Assembly (NCBI GenBank): GCA_016787345.1
Contig: JAEUUU010000014.1
Span: 1 to 38,097 of the forward strand
Direction: 5' to 3'
Length of the DNA: 38,097 nt
Origin: Saprospiraceae bacterium
Lineage (GTDB): Bacteria; Bacteroidota; Bacteroidia; Chitinophagales; Saprospiraceae
Shown: in pieces, positions 1 through 9,027 of the stretch
Position numbering within the stretch: position 1 is the stretch's first letter
Layout: every line of letters starts with the position of its first letter
Translations under genes and position numbers: made by a program
The notes under the pieces: model-generated
Seen by the model: only the letters and a program-made list of their open reading frames with translations
Database searches by the model: none
What the model was told of the DNA's origin: nothing

Positions 1-2370
1 CTTGTCGGTCTGTACCGGGGCATATACGAAGAACGGACGCTGACCGCGGGTACCCATGATGCCGGAGCCGGCGCCATAAGCCCAGTGTTTGTCTTCGCGG
101 ATGTTCATATTGATACGGCTGGTAAAGTCGCCGCCCAGTACATTGTTCATTTGTTCGATCGCGGCTTCGTCCATTTGGCCGTAAGGCTTGGTGAGGTAGC
201 CGGCCATGATCATACTTTGCTGACTTTCAGGGCGATCGATCAGGAAAATTTTGCCGTTGTTGGTTGTCTTGACTTCGGGGATGACTTTTTTAGGCACATC
301 GCCCTTGCCCCACTTGCCGAAGCGTTTTTCCAGTTTGGCCACCAGTTCATCCATGGTGATATCGCCGGTCACGACGATCGTGGCGTTGTTCGGTTTCAGC
401 CAGCGGCCGTAGAAGCCCTGCACGTCGGCGACGTTGAGGCTTTGTACGCTTTCTTCTTCACCGCTACCCGACATGGGCATGCCATAGGGGTGATTTTCGC
501 CGTAGAGGAATTTGGGCATAACGCGCATGACCATGCCTTGCGGGCTCTTTTTCTCGTTGGCGATCTGGCTGAGCTGTTGGGTTCTCAACCGGTTAAAGTC
601 AGCCTCCGGGAACGAGGGATTGAGCACCACGTCGGCCATGAGGTCGAGGCTGGGATCGAGCGACTGTTTCAGGGTGTTGAGATTGACGTAGGAATAGTCG
701 AGGTCGCTGGACGTATTCAGGTTGGCGCCCAGCAACTGAAGGCGTTCGTTGATTTGCAGCGACGACAGGTTTTTGGTGCCTTCGTCGAGCATATTCATCG
801 AGAGCGAAGCCAGGCCGGGTTTGCCGCCGAGTTTGTCGGTGCAATAGCCGGCATCGAACATCATACTCATCACGACGGTAGGGCTTTCGGTCCGGCGGGC
901 CAGCACGACTTTCATGCCGTTGCTGAGGGTGCGTTTTTCCAGGGCGGGGAATTGGGCGTCGAGTTTGCCGGCGACTTCGGGCGCTTTGCTGCGATCGGCT
1001 TCGTTGCCCGTGACGGAGTATTCGGGGAACGGCGTGCAGACGAGCGTGAATTTGCCGTCGCTCAGCCACATTCGGCTGGCGTTGTGGATGTCTTTGGCCG
1101 TGGTTTGGTCGTACCAGCGCAATTTTTTCTTGTAAAAATCGGCACTTCCGCCGTACACTTCGTTTTCAGCCAGGATGTCGCTTTTGCCGCCAAAGCCGCC
1201 GATACGCTCAAGGCCTTTGATGAAATTGGCAAAATAGGAGGCTTTAACGCGGTTGACTTCTTCTTCGGTGGGGCCGTTGGCCAGGAATTCGGCCATGATC
1301 TCATTGATCGCCGTTTCGACTTCTTCCACGGTTTTGCCGTTTTTCACATTGGCCACGACAACAAAGTTGCCGGCAATTTCGGAGGGGCCGACATAAGCAT
1401 AGGCCTGGGTGCAGATTTGTTTTTCATACACCAGTTTTTTGTACAGGCGGCTGTTTTTTCCGGCTGCCAGCACATCGGAAGCCAGGTCGAGGTGTACGCC
1501 TTCCTGGGTGCCCCATTGCGGGGTGTTCCAGACCATGATGACCTGCGATTCGGGCACACGGTCCTGGTATTCGGCACGGGTATTGCCAAAACGGCGGGGG
1601 ATGTTGACGCCCGGACGAACGAGGGTCGGGCCGGCCGGGATATTGCCAAAATACTTCAGCACGCGCTGATATACGTCTTCGGCGCTGACGTCGCCGGCTA
1701 CCACCAACACGGCATTGGCGGCGCCATAGTAGGTTTTGAACCACTCGTGCACGTCGTCGAGGCTGGCGGCGTTGAGGTCTTCCATTTCACCGATCACCGT
1801 GTGGCCATAGGGGTGATACGGCGGAAACATTTCTTTCTGAATGATGTCGTAGCTTTTGGCATACGGCTGGTTTTCGCCCTGGCGCTTTTCATTTTGCACC
1901 ACGCCGCGCTGCTCGTCGAGTTTGGCCTGGTCGATAGCGCCCAGCAGGTGTCCCATACGGTCGCTTTCGAGCCAGAGCACCTGATCGAGGGCAGTGACCG
2001 GCACATTCTGGAAGTAGTTGGTGCGGTCTTCGTTGGTCGTACCGTTCAGGTCGGTCGCGCCGATGGCTTCGAGGGCCTGGAAGTAGTCGGTATTAAAATT
2101 CTCCGAACCATTGAACATCAGGTGTTCGAAGAGGTGCGCGAAGCCCGATTTGCCGGGTTTTTCATTTTTCGAGCCGACATGGTACCACACGTTGACGGCC
2201 ACGATGGGCGCCTTGTGGTCTTCGTGCACGAGCAGGCGAAGGCCGTTGGGCAGCGTAAACTTGCGATACGGAATGTCGATCGCGTCCGGATTGTACTTGG
2301 GAATGTCAACTTGGGAGAACAGTAGCAGGGAGGGGAACAGGAGGAGTGTAAGCAGGAATAATCGTTTCAT
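1..2370 (-). CDS. M16 family zinc metallopeptidase, two-domain fused form, 3' end cut by window edge
   Basis: The minus-strand frame is open from the ATG at 2370 to base 1 with no stop, so at least 790 codons are present and the C-terminus lies outside. Residues 1-20 (MKRLFLLTLLLFPSLLLFSQ) are a clear signal peptide, so the protein acts in the periplasm or outer envelope. The first M16 domain starts near residue 36 and carries the inverted zinc motif H79-L-F-E82-H83, with the third ligand Glu about 78 residues later in VVQNEKRQ (E161). The second half repeats the M16 fold (TLSNGMKVVLARRTESPTVV...) but has KPGLASLSMNML where HxxEH would be, so it is the non-catalytic half. Pitrilysin-type peptidases degrade peptides or misfolded exported proteins. 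Its two halves resemble the separate pair at 21868-25392. Very likely M16; substrate unknown. A long plus-strand frame opposite it is a shadow. Confidence 0.93.
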   Translation of the reverse strand, partial: MKRLFLLTLLLFPSLLLFSQVDIPKYNPDAIDIPYRKFTLPNGLRLLVHEDHKAPIVAVNVWYHVGSKNEKPGKSGFAHLFEHLMFNGSENFNTDYFQALEAIGATDLNGTTNEDRTNYFQNVPVTALDQVLWLESDRMGHLLGAIDQAKLDEQRGVVQNEKRQGENQPYAKSYDIIQKEMFPPYHPYGHTVIGEMEDLNAASLDDVHEWFKTYYGAANAVLVVAGDVSAEDVYQRVLKYFGNIPAGPTLVRPGVNIPRRFGNTRAEYQDRVPESQVIMVWNTPQWGTQEGVHLDLASDVLAAGKNSRLYKKLVYEKQICTQAYAYVGPSEIAGNFVVVANVKNGKTVEEVETAINEIMAEFLANGPTEEEVNRVKASYFANFIKGLERIGGFGGKSDILAENEVYGGSADFYKKKLRWYDQTTAKDIHNASRMWLSDGKFTLVCTPFPEYSVTGNEADRSKAPEVAGKLDAQFPALEKRTLSNGMKVVLARRTESPTVVMSMMFDAGYCTDKLGGKPGLASLSMNMLDEGTKNLSSLQINERLQLLGANLNTSSDLDYSYVNLNTLKQSLDPSLDLMADVVLNPSFPEADFNRLRTQQLSQIANEKKSPQGMVMRVMPKFLYGENHPYGMPMSGSGEEESVQSLNVADVQGFYGRWLKPNNATIVVTGDITMDELVAKLEKRFGKWGKGDVPKKVIPEVKTTNNGKIFLIDRPESQQSMIMAGYLTKPYGQMDEAAIEQMNNVLGGDFTSRINMNIREDKHWAYGAGSGIMGTRGQRPFFVYAPVQTDK

Positions 2371-2511
2371 AATTTCCTGTGTCATTAGATTGGTGAATGG
2401 AAAGATTGGGCATTTACAGGTAATGGTGCCACTTAACGCAGCGAAGCTGCATCAATTACGCAGAAACCTCGAAATCTTTGGATCAATACCCGTTTTCTCC
2501 CGCTAAAAGTC

Positions 2512-2551
2512 AAATCCCCGCATCCTCGAATCCTCAAATCCTCGAATCTTC
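2512..2551 (-). repeat. Octamer-periodic repeat (5 units of NNATCCTC on plus) after the DUF2452 stop
   Basis: Five consecutive 8-base units are in perfect register on the plus strand: AAATCCCC, GCATCCTC, GAATCCTC, AAATCCTC, GAATCTTC. Read on minus this is a GAGGATNN series starting 5 bases after the DUF2452 stop codon. It forms no strong hairpin alone. The same 8-base period and the same placement next to a stop codon occur in the unrelated TAATGTGC series at 8882-9027. The rest of 2371-2556 holds a small GCAGC-GAA-GCTGC hairpin (2438-2450) and no TAnnTTTG match for the downstream peptidase gene. Confidence 0.7.
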
Positions 2552-2556
2552 ACCCA

Positions 2557-3009
2557 TCACACTCCGCCCTCCATCACCTCCCAGGTATGATCGCCCAGGA
2601 GCCGCACGGTGGCGAGGTGCTCATAGGGCATTCGGCGCCCCCATTCGGCGGGCGCGACCATCGAGAGCACGTGTTTGCCGTCTTTTTTTCTTTGGTATAA
2701 AAAATAGACATGATGGATGACAGGCTGAAAGCCTGTTTCTGCCTGGTAAATCATTTCCGACACCGCCACCCTGTCGTGCAGGGACTTTGCCTGCTGCACC
2801 AAGGTCTCCATCTGCTGGCGAAGTTGTTCCATCTGCCGGTCGGTCTGGTCGTACATGGCCGTCATGGCATTGCCGCGAATCCGGCCGCGGTCTTCGGGTC
2901 GTATGACGGCGCCGCCGACCGTATGCGCATAGGGAAGCAGGCCGGGCGTTTCGGCGATTTTGTCGCGGTCGATCGGGTTGACGAAAGCGTCGTTTTTTTG
3001 TTCGGACAT
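2557..3009 (-). CDS. DUF2452 family protein
   Basis: This encodes 150 residues starting MSEQKNDAFVNPIDRDKIAE. I recognise DUF2452 from the conserved N-terminal part (NPID...PGLLPYAHTVGGAVIRPEDRGRIRGNAMTAM), a middle helical segment rich in Gln/Glu (about 65-95, probably coiled coil), and a C-terminal strand-rich part with YFLYQRKKDGKHVLSMVAPAEWG. No signal peptide or membrane segment is visible, so it is probably cytoplasmic. The frame stays open upstream to an ATG at 3177, but that extension would overlap the divergent LOG gene's start. A -7 box at 3014-3021 lies just upstream of the ATG at 3009, so I choose 3009. The biochemical function of the family is unknown to me. Confidence 0.82.
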   Translation of the reverse strand: MSEQKNDAFVNPIDRDKIAETPGLLPYAHTVGGAVIRPEDRGRIRGNAMTAMYDQTDRQMEQLRQQMETLVQQAKSLHDRVAVSEMIYQAETGFQPVIHHVYFLYQRKKDGKHVLSMVAPAEWGRRMPYEHLATVRLLGDHTWEVMEGGV

Positions 3010-3013
3010 GGTG

Positions 3014-3021
3014 CAAAAATA
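3014..3021 (-). promoter_or_regulatory. Bacteroidota -7 box (TATTTTTG) abutting the DUF2452 start
   Basis: The minus strand reads TATTTTTG, an exact TAnnTTTG match. Only 4 bases separate it from the ATG at 3009, so transcription would start at or beside the start codon (leaderless). A second exact match, TACTTTTG at 3083-3090 on minus, would give a conventional leader and is an alternative. No convincing -33 TTTG was seen for either. Confidence 0.45.
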
Positions 3022-3171
3022 AACGTTCCGCATCTGGCCGGAACGTGTTGCTACAACAGCGGGTAGAATAAATAGATCAGCCCAAAAGTAAAAAGATGCG
3101 CTTCCGGGCACATTTTTTCGGTTGGAATGCCGCAATTCCTGTTTTTTCGCCCCCAAAAATTTAGCAAGATC

Positions 3172-3738
3172 ATGCATTCAGTAGCAGTTTTTTGCGGCGC
3201 CAACACGGGCAACGACCCCGTTTTTGCCGAGCAAGCCACGCTTTTAGGTAAAACCCTGGCGGAAAGAAATATCCGCGTCCTGTTCGGCGGTGGCAGCGTC
3301 GGTCTGATGGGCGTACTGGCCGATGCCGTGCTGGCGCATGGCGGTCCCATCACCGGTGTGATTACGCACCAACTCAACGATCTGGAACTGGGTCACCCGG
3401 GCGTTCACGACATGATCATCGTGGAATCGATGGCCGAACGCCGCACTTTGCTCATCAAAGGCACCGACGGCGTCATCACCATGCCCGGCGGTTATGGCTC
3501 CATGGACGAGCATTTTGAAGCCCTCACACTCGCCCAACTCCACCAGTACCGAAAACCCGTGGGACTGCTCAACGTAAACGGTTATTACAATCCCATGCTG
3601 GCCATGCTCGACCGCATGGTAGAAAAAGGATTCCTGAAAGCCGACAACCGCGGCCTCTGCATTGATGCCGCTTCGGTAACGGAACTGATCGATCGCATGA
3701 GCGCCTACGAATACCAGGCGGTGAAAAAATGGCTTTGA
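3172..3738 (+). CDS. LOG family protein (putative cytokinin riboside 5'-monophosphate phosphoribohydrolase, TIGR00730 type)
   Basis: This encodes 188 residues with a Rossmann-like LOG fold. The N-terminal SVAVFCGANTGNDPVF and LFGGGSVGLMGVLADAVL segments and the signature PGGYGSMDE (residues 105-113; family consensus PGGxGTxxE, here Ser for Thr) are diagnostic, and SMAERRTLL supplies the usual basic nucleotide-binding segment. LOG enzymes split the N-glycosidic bond of nucleoside 5'-monophosphates, releasing a base and ribose 5-phosphate; in bacteria without cytokinins the likely role is nucleotide housekeeping. I choose the ATG at 3172 because family members begin right at the first strand. 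The frame also has an ATG at 3127, which would add an uncharacteristic 15-residue Phe-rich tail. Divergent from the DUF2452 gene, with 162 bases between. Confidence 0.88.
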   Translation: MHSVAVFCGANTGNDPVFAEQATLLGKTLAERNIRVLFGGGSVGLMGVLADAVLAHGGPITGVITHQLNDLELGHPGVHDMIIVESMAERRTLLIKGTDGVITMPGGYGSMDEHFEALTLAQLHQYRKPVGLLNVNGYYNPMLAMLDRMVEKGFLKADNRGLCIDAASVTELIDRMSAYEYQAVKKWL

Positions 3739-3841
3739 GAAACCGGTCCTGATGACTTTAACCCTTTGTCTCGTTTTTCCTGCCATTTCCGGTGCAGTCG
3801 GTTAAACTTATCCTAAAATGCGGGGTATGGGAAAGCCTCGC

Positions 3842-3874
3842 TTTGGTTATTCAGTTTTAGGGGTAGTATTTTTG
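3842..3874 (+). promoter_or_regulatory. Bacteroidota promoter (TTTG, 21-base spacer, TATTTTTG)
   Basis: TTTG at 3842-3845 and TATTTTTG at 3867-3874 fit the Bacteroidota -33/-7 consensus with a 21-base spacer. Transcription would start near 3881, giving a leader of about 26 bases before the ATG at 3907. A small inverted repeat (AACCAA ... TTGGTT) lies in that leader. Confidence 0.5.
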
Positions 3875-3906
3875 TTTATCGAACCAAAAACTATTGGTTT
3901 TTCGCC

Positions 3907-4776
3907 ATGCGCAAAAATCTCATCATTGCCCTAATAGCCCTCCTTACCGCCTCCCTTTCGGCCCAAACGCCGGGACAAGGGACGGGTAATCTCACGCCAT
4001 CCTCCCCTAAAACAACCAAAACCACACCGCAACCCCGCAGCGGAACACCGTCCAATACCACGGCGGCCAAGCCAAGCAAACTGGCGCCTGCACAGCCTGC
4101 ACAGCCTGCACAGAAACAGACAAGCCCTCCCGCCGCCAGCGCGCGTTCCGGCCAAACCACCAGAACGACCTCAACAAGCCGCCAGCCCGCTACAAGCACC
4201 GGCCTGGCGCCCGCTACCCGCCCGACGAGCGCCAGCTCGAATGCAACGGCTGCCAAAACAACCACGAAACCCGCCGCCGTCAAAATGGGACGCAAAGGCC
4301 GCCCCATCCCCTCGGTGCCCGTAAAAGTCAACTGGATGACCCTGGAAGAAGCGCTGGAAAAATCCAAAACCGAAAAGCGCAAAATCTTCGTCGACGTGTA
4401 CACCGACTGGTGCGGCTGGTGCCGAAGAATGGACGACAGCACCTTTGCCGATCCTTTCGTCGCCCAGTACCTCAACGATCACTACTATCCGGTCAAATTC
4501 AACGCCGAACAACAAAAAGACATCGTTTTTAAAGACAAAACCTACCACTTCCGCCGCAATGGCGCGCGAGGCACCCACGAGCTGGCCATCGAGTGGCTCA
4601 ACAACCGACTGAGCTACCCGACAGTCGTATTCCTCGATGAAAATTTTAGCGTAATCCAGCCGCTGCCGGGCTTTCTGGACCCGGCCAAACTGGAAGCAAT
4701 TCTCAACTACTTCGGCACCAACAGCCACTACACGACCCCTTGGGACACCTACGAGAAAAGGTTTTCAGAAGAATAA
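3907..4776 (+). CDS. Exported thioredoxin-fold protein with a Pro/Thr/Ser/Ala-rich linker
   Basis: This encodes 289 residues. Residues 1-20 (MRKNLIIALIALLTASLSAQ) are a signal peptide, so the protein is periplasmic or attached to an envelope. Residues 21 to about 135 are low-complexity Pro/Thr/Ser/Ala/Lys sequence, including three PAQ units from a perfect 9-base tandem repeat. Residues 140-289 are a thioredoxin-like domain with the redox motif C169-G-W-C172 in DVYTDWCGWCRRMD and the cis-proline at P238 (SYPTVVFLDE). The CGWC motif and the following helix resemble the thioredoxin_7/DUF255-like group rather than classical CGPC thioredoxin. It probably reduces or rearranges disulfides in exported proteins; the linker may span a gap or be glycosylated. 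A terminator follows and the gene looks monocistronic. Confidence 0.85.
   Translation: MRKNLIIALIALLTASLSAQTPGQGTGNLTPSSPKTTKTTPQPRSGTPSNTTAAKPSKLAPAQPAQPAQKQTSPPAASARSGQTTRTTSTSRQPATSTGLAPATRPTSASSNATAAKTTTKPAAVKMGRKGRPIPSVPVKVNWMTLEEALEKSKTEKRKIFVDVYTDWCGWCRRMDDSTFADPFVAQYLNDHYYPVKFNAEQQKDIVFKDKTYHFRRNGARGTHELAIEWLNNRLSYPTVVFLDENFSVIQPLPGFLDPAKLEAILNYFGTNSHYTTPWDTYEKRFSEE
4087..4113 (+). repeat. Perfect 9-base tandem repeat, 3 copies of CCTGCACAG
   Basis: Three exact in-frame copies encode Pro-Ala-Gln each within the linker of the thioredoxin-fold protein. This is a likely site of slippage and length variation. Confidence 0.85.
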
Positions 4777-4804
4777 CACCTCATCGACTTTTCCAATCTG
4801 CCAG

Positions 4805-4842
4805 AAGAGCCCGGCCCAATCACAGGGGCCGGGCTCTTTTTG
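4805..4842 (+). terminator. Rho-independent terminator
   Basis: A 12-13 bp GC-rich stem (AGAGCCCGGCCC paired with GGGCCGGGCTCT) with an 8-base loop is followed by TTTTTG. It ends the thioredoxin-fold gene and insulates glpK. Confidence 0.85.
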
Positions 4843-4917
4843 TATTTTTTCAATGCTCAGGATACGACAACACACAAGTTGGGATACATTCGCCCGTTCA
4901 CATATACCGGCCACTAA

Positions 4918-6411
<1,494 letters not shown>

Positions 6412-6415
6412 ATGC

Positions 6416-7381
6416 ATGAGCGAGACCTCCCGATTTGAAATGTTTGCCAACCGGCTCACCAAAATGCAGCGGCATTGGGGCAAATGGGCGCGCCGGCAGA
6501 GCATCAGCTGTTACCGGGTGTACGACAACGACATTCCCGAGTTTCCGCTGGCAGTAGACGTATATGAGAGTATTCTGCACGTATCCGAATACGCACGCGA
6601 CCACGGCATGGAGCCGGAAGAACACGCAGCCTGGCTTGATGGGTGCATCGAAACACTGTCGGCCGTGTTCGATATTCACCCAAATTTGATTTACCTCAAA
6701 TTTCGACAGCGCCAAAAAGGACTGCGGCAATACGAGCGTTTTGCCCGCACAGGGGCCGAATACATCGTACGGGAGAATGGCCTGAAATTTATTATCAACC
6801 CCAGCGATTATCTCGATGCCGGCTTGTTTCTCGACCACCGGAATACCCGGCAAATGGTTCGGCAGGAGTCGGGCGGCAAACGCGTGCTCAACCTTTTTGC
6901 CTATACCGGCTCTTTTTCCGTGTATGCCGCGGCCGGCGGCGCCCTCGAAACCCTAACGGTCGACATGTCGAATACCTACCTGCAATGGGCCGACCGCAAC
7001 CTGGCGCTCAATGGGTTGGCAAACGATCACAACCGACTACTACAGGCCGACGTGCTCAGCTGGCTGCAGCAACCCGTACAGGAAAAATGGGACCTCGTCG
7101 TACTTGATCCACCCACGTTTTCCAACAGCAAACGAATGGATGGTACCCTGGACGTCCAACGCGACCATGTCGACCTGTTACAACTGGTTTTCCGGCACAT
7201 GGCCCCCGGCGGCGTGCTTTATTTTTCCACCAACTACCGCCGGTTCAAACTCGATCAGGCGGCATTCGAAGGCCTTGCATACCAGGATATCAGCAAAAAA
7301 ACGGTGCCGGAAGATTTTCGCAACAAACGGATACATCAATGTTTTCGGTTTCATCCAAATCCCATTTTTACCCAGGGCTGA
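6416..7381 (+). CDS. RlmK-like 23S rRNA methyltransferase (class I SAM-dependent)
   Basis: This encodes 321 residues that match the C-terminal (RlmK) half of the E. coli fused enzyme RlmL, here as a stand-alone protein. Typical segments are FANRLTKMQRHWGKWARRQ, YRVYDNDIPEFPLAVDVYE, the substrate-side LDHRNTRQMV, the SAM-binding VLNLFAYTGSFSVYAAAGG, and the catalytic LDPPTFSNSKRM. By homology it would make 7-methylguanosine at position 2069 (E. coli numbering) of 23S rRNA, but related RlmI-type cytosine methyltransferases are an alternative. It starts 4 bases after glpK, so it is probably co-transcribed. The last three residues (T-Q-G) and the TGA stop are encoded by the left REP palindrome at 7370-7398, suggesting the element replaced or trimmed the original 3' end. 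Confidence 0.85.
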   Translation: MSETSRFEMFANRLTKMQRHWGKWARRQSISCYRVYDNDIPEFPLAVDVYESILHVSEYARDHGMEPEEHAAWLDGCIETLSAVFDIHPNLIYLKFRQRQKGLRQYERFARTGAEYIVRENGLKFIINPSDYLDAGLFLDHRNTRQMVRQESGGKRVLNLFAYTGSFSVYAAAGGALETLTVDMSNTYLQWADRNLALNGLANDHNRLLQADVLSWLQQPVQEKWDLVVLDPPTFSNSKRMDGTLDVQRDHVDLLQLVFRHMAPGGVLYFSTNYRRFKLDQAAFEGLAYQDISKKTVPEDFRNKRIHQCFRFHPNPIFTQG

Positions 7382-7542
7382 AGCCCTGGGCTGAAAATAG
7401 CCCCCTGGTCATTCTGATGCAGTTCGCTACATGTTTGCCGACCGATTGACAGCCCTGGGCTGAAAATGGCCCTCTGGGTATTCTGAATCTATTCGCTGCA
7501 TGTTTGCCGACCGATTTTCAGCCCGCGGCTTCAGCCGCGGGT
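7370..7542. repeat. REP/REPIN-like cluster: two inverted palindromes with two tandem 69-base units between
   Basis: The left REP (7370-7398, plus) contains CCCAGGGCTGAAGCCCTGGG. The right REP (7514-7542, read on minus) contains CCCGCGGCTGAAGCCGCGGG. Both are followed by GCTGAAAAT when read in their own direction... (the first GC pair of that tail belongs to the stem boundary). The stems are 9 bp with a GA loop, and the two copies differ by two compensated base pairs. Between them lie two near-identical 69-base units (7382-7450 and 7451-7519), each starting AGCCCTGGGCTGAAAAT and ending TGTTTGCCGACCGATT. The stop codons of both flanking convergent genes (TGA at 7379-7381 plus, 7533-7531 minus) are formed by the REP stem and loop. 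Confidence 0.85.
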
Positions 7543-7953
7543 ATTCGATAGCCATGCCAATTCGGCATCCCAGTCTCGCGCGCTGTGGTGTTCTTTTTGT
7601 CGTTCTATATATTTTTTAACTACCTGAACTTTCGATTCACTTACCGATGATGCCCAATAGCCAGTTTGCCAGGCAAATTTTTCTTCAAGCAAGTTTAACC
7701 TGTTGATTTCATGCGAACTTCCCCCTTTGAGGTGGCGTATGATTTCGGATAAACACTTGTCAGGTGGCAATAAGAAAAGTATGTGAATATGATCGGGCAT
7801 CCCATTCACCGCTTCTACGTATGCTCCCATTTGTATGAGCTGGCGAAACAGAATTTGATGTACTTTCCCCTCTATTGTGGGAATGATTTGCGCTTCGCGA
7901 TACTTCGTTCCAAAAACTACGTGAAGCCAGTTCCGAACAATTGAATGTGCCAT
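7531..7953 (-). CDS. REP-associated tyrosine transposase (RAYT), IS200/IS605-like Y1 family
   Basis: This encodes 140 residues with the single-strand HUH nuclease fold of Y1 transposases. The metal-binding motif is H55-I-H57 in GMPDHIHILFLLPP, and the probable nucleophile is Y115 in VQVVKKYIERQKEHH. HLKGGSSHEIN and WQTGYWASSVSESK are typical of the IS200/RAYT group. Such enzymes cleave and join DNA at hairpins; domesticated RAYTs are linked to the spread of REP palindromes. Exactly such palindromes lie at its 3' end, and the last codons (N-T-R-G, then TGA) are inside the right REP. The gene is intact and single-copy here, with no flanking insertion-sequence ends seen beyond the REPs. It is divergent from the SMP-30-like gene, with 77 bases between. 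Confidence 0.9.
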   Translation of the reverse strand: MAHSIVRNWLHVVFGTKYREAQIIPTIEGKVHQILFRQLIQMGAYVEAVNGMPDHIHILFLLPPDKCLSEIIRHLKGGSSHEINRLNLLEEKFAWQTGYWASSVSESKVQVVKKYIERQKEHHSARDWDAELAWLSNTRG

Positions 7954-8030
7954 TTTTTACCCGAATTTATAACCATCGGTTCCTTTCAGATTGCCGTTTC
8001 ACCATTTCTAGCGAAAATTTATTTCAAAAA

Positions 8031-8885
8031 ATGAAAAAAAACCTCTACATATTATCCGCTCTTTTTCTGGCTTTTTCCTGCAATATTGCCCGACAAATAA
8101 GCACTTCCGACTTTACACCGCTCAACTCGTTTTCACAGAACTGTGAAGGACCCGCGGTCGACCGAAAGGGGCAATTGTACGTGGTTAACTATCAAAAGGA
8201 CGGCACGGTCGGCAGGTTTCAGCCGGACGGGAAAGCGGAGGTTTTCGTCACTTTGCCCGAAGGCAGTACGGCCAACGCCATTCGTTTCGACAGCCGTGGC
8301 GACTTGCTGCTTGCCGATTTCTCCGGCCATAATATCCTGAAAATCAATCCCGAAACAAGAGCCGTCAGTACGTTTTGCCACGATATACGCTTCAACCAAC
8401 CCAATGATATTTGCATCAACCGGCAGGACGTGATTTTTGCCTCCGACCCCAATTGGTCGAACAATACCGGGCAGCTGTGGCGGATCGACAAAAACGGCAA
8501 AGCAACGCTGCTGGAGTCAGGCATGGGCACCACCAACGGCATCGAACTCAGTCCGGATGAAAAAACGCTGTACGTCAACGAGTCGATTCAGCGCAATGTG
8601 TGGGCCTATTCCGTAAGCCCCGACGGGCAGGTAAGCAACAAACGTCTGTTCTTTCACTTCGACGACCATGGACTCGACGGTATGAAATGCGATCGCCGGG
8701 GTAATTTGTACGTTACCCGCTGGGGAGGCGGCAAAATCGACGTGCTTTCGCCCGACGGCAAATTGATCAAAAGTATCTCCACACAAGGCAAACAAGTCAG
8801 CAACCTCGCCTTCGGTGGCCCCGACGGGCGCACCGTATACGTCACCCTGCAAGACCGCAAATGCGTGGAAACCTTCCGAAATTAA
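8031..8885 (+). CDS. SMP-30/gluconolactonase-like beta-propeller lipoprotein
   Basis: This encodes 284 residues. MKKNLYILSALFLAFSC is a lipoprotein signal with the acylated Cys at residue 17, so the product is membrane-anchored outside the cytoplasm. The rest is a six-bladed propeller of the SMP-30/gluconolactonase/LRE type: repeated units such as GPAVDRKGQLYVVNY, ANAIRFDSRGDLLLADF, NDICINRQDVIFASDP, TNGIELSPDEKTLYVNES, DGMKCDRRGNLYVTRWGGGKIDVLSPDG. These enzymes are metal-dependent lactonases; the conserved Asn and Asp of PNDICI and LSPDEKTLYV are present. Which sugar lactone is used cannot be told. The frame extends upstream to 7941 but the signal peptide fixes 8031. Its stop codon TAA is the first half-unit of the octamer repeat element. 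Confidence 0.85.
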   Translation: MKKNLYILSALFLAFSCNIARQISTSDFTPLNSFSQNCEGPAVDRKGQLYVVNYQKDGTVGRFQPDGKAEVFVTLPEGSTANAIRFDSRGDLLLADFSGHNILKINPETRAVSTFCHDIRFNQPNDICINRQDVIFASDPNWSNNTGQLWRIDKNGKATLLESGMGTTNGIELSPDEKTLYVNESIQRNVWAYSVSPDGQVSNKRLFFHFDDHGLDGMKCDRRGNLYVTRWGGGKIDVLSPDGKLIKSISTQGKQVSNLAFGGPDGRTVYVTLQDRKCVETFRN

Positions 8886-9027
8886 TGTGCTAATTTTTTA
8901 ATGTGCTAATGTGCTAATGGGCGGTTGTGGACTTTTGGGGGAGACCAACTGCTTATCATTTGTCTTGGAAAAATAGCAGTTGGCATTGCCATTAGCACAT
9001 TATCACATTAAAAAATTAGCACATTAA
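8882..9027. repeat. 146-bp inverted octamer-repeat element between convergent genes
   Basis: 39-base terminal inverted repeats (8882-8920 and 8989-9027) match at 38 of 39 positions. Each arm is built of 8-base units in register: TAATGTGC, TAATTTTT, TAATGTGC, TAATGTGC, TAATGGGC on the left. Inside is a second inverted repeat, CCAACTGCT (8945-8953) and AGCAGTTGG (8975-8983). The TAA stop of the upstream plus gene (8883-8885) and the TAA stop of fhs on minus (9026-9024) are both inside the arms. It could be a bidirectional terminator, a MITE-like element, or both. Confidence 0.85.

Noticed and set aside
85-2325. Long plus-strand frame of 746 codons
   Set aside because: It is antisense to the clear M16 peptidase on minus, and its residues (His/Phe/Val/Gly-rich, no motif) are typical of a shadow frame.
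7531-7953. Complete insertion sequence
   Set aside because: A Y1 transposase is present, but there is no second gene or defined IS ends; the palindromes fit a RAYT/REP system better.
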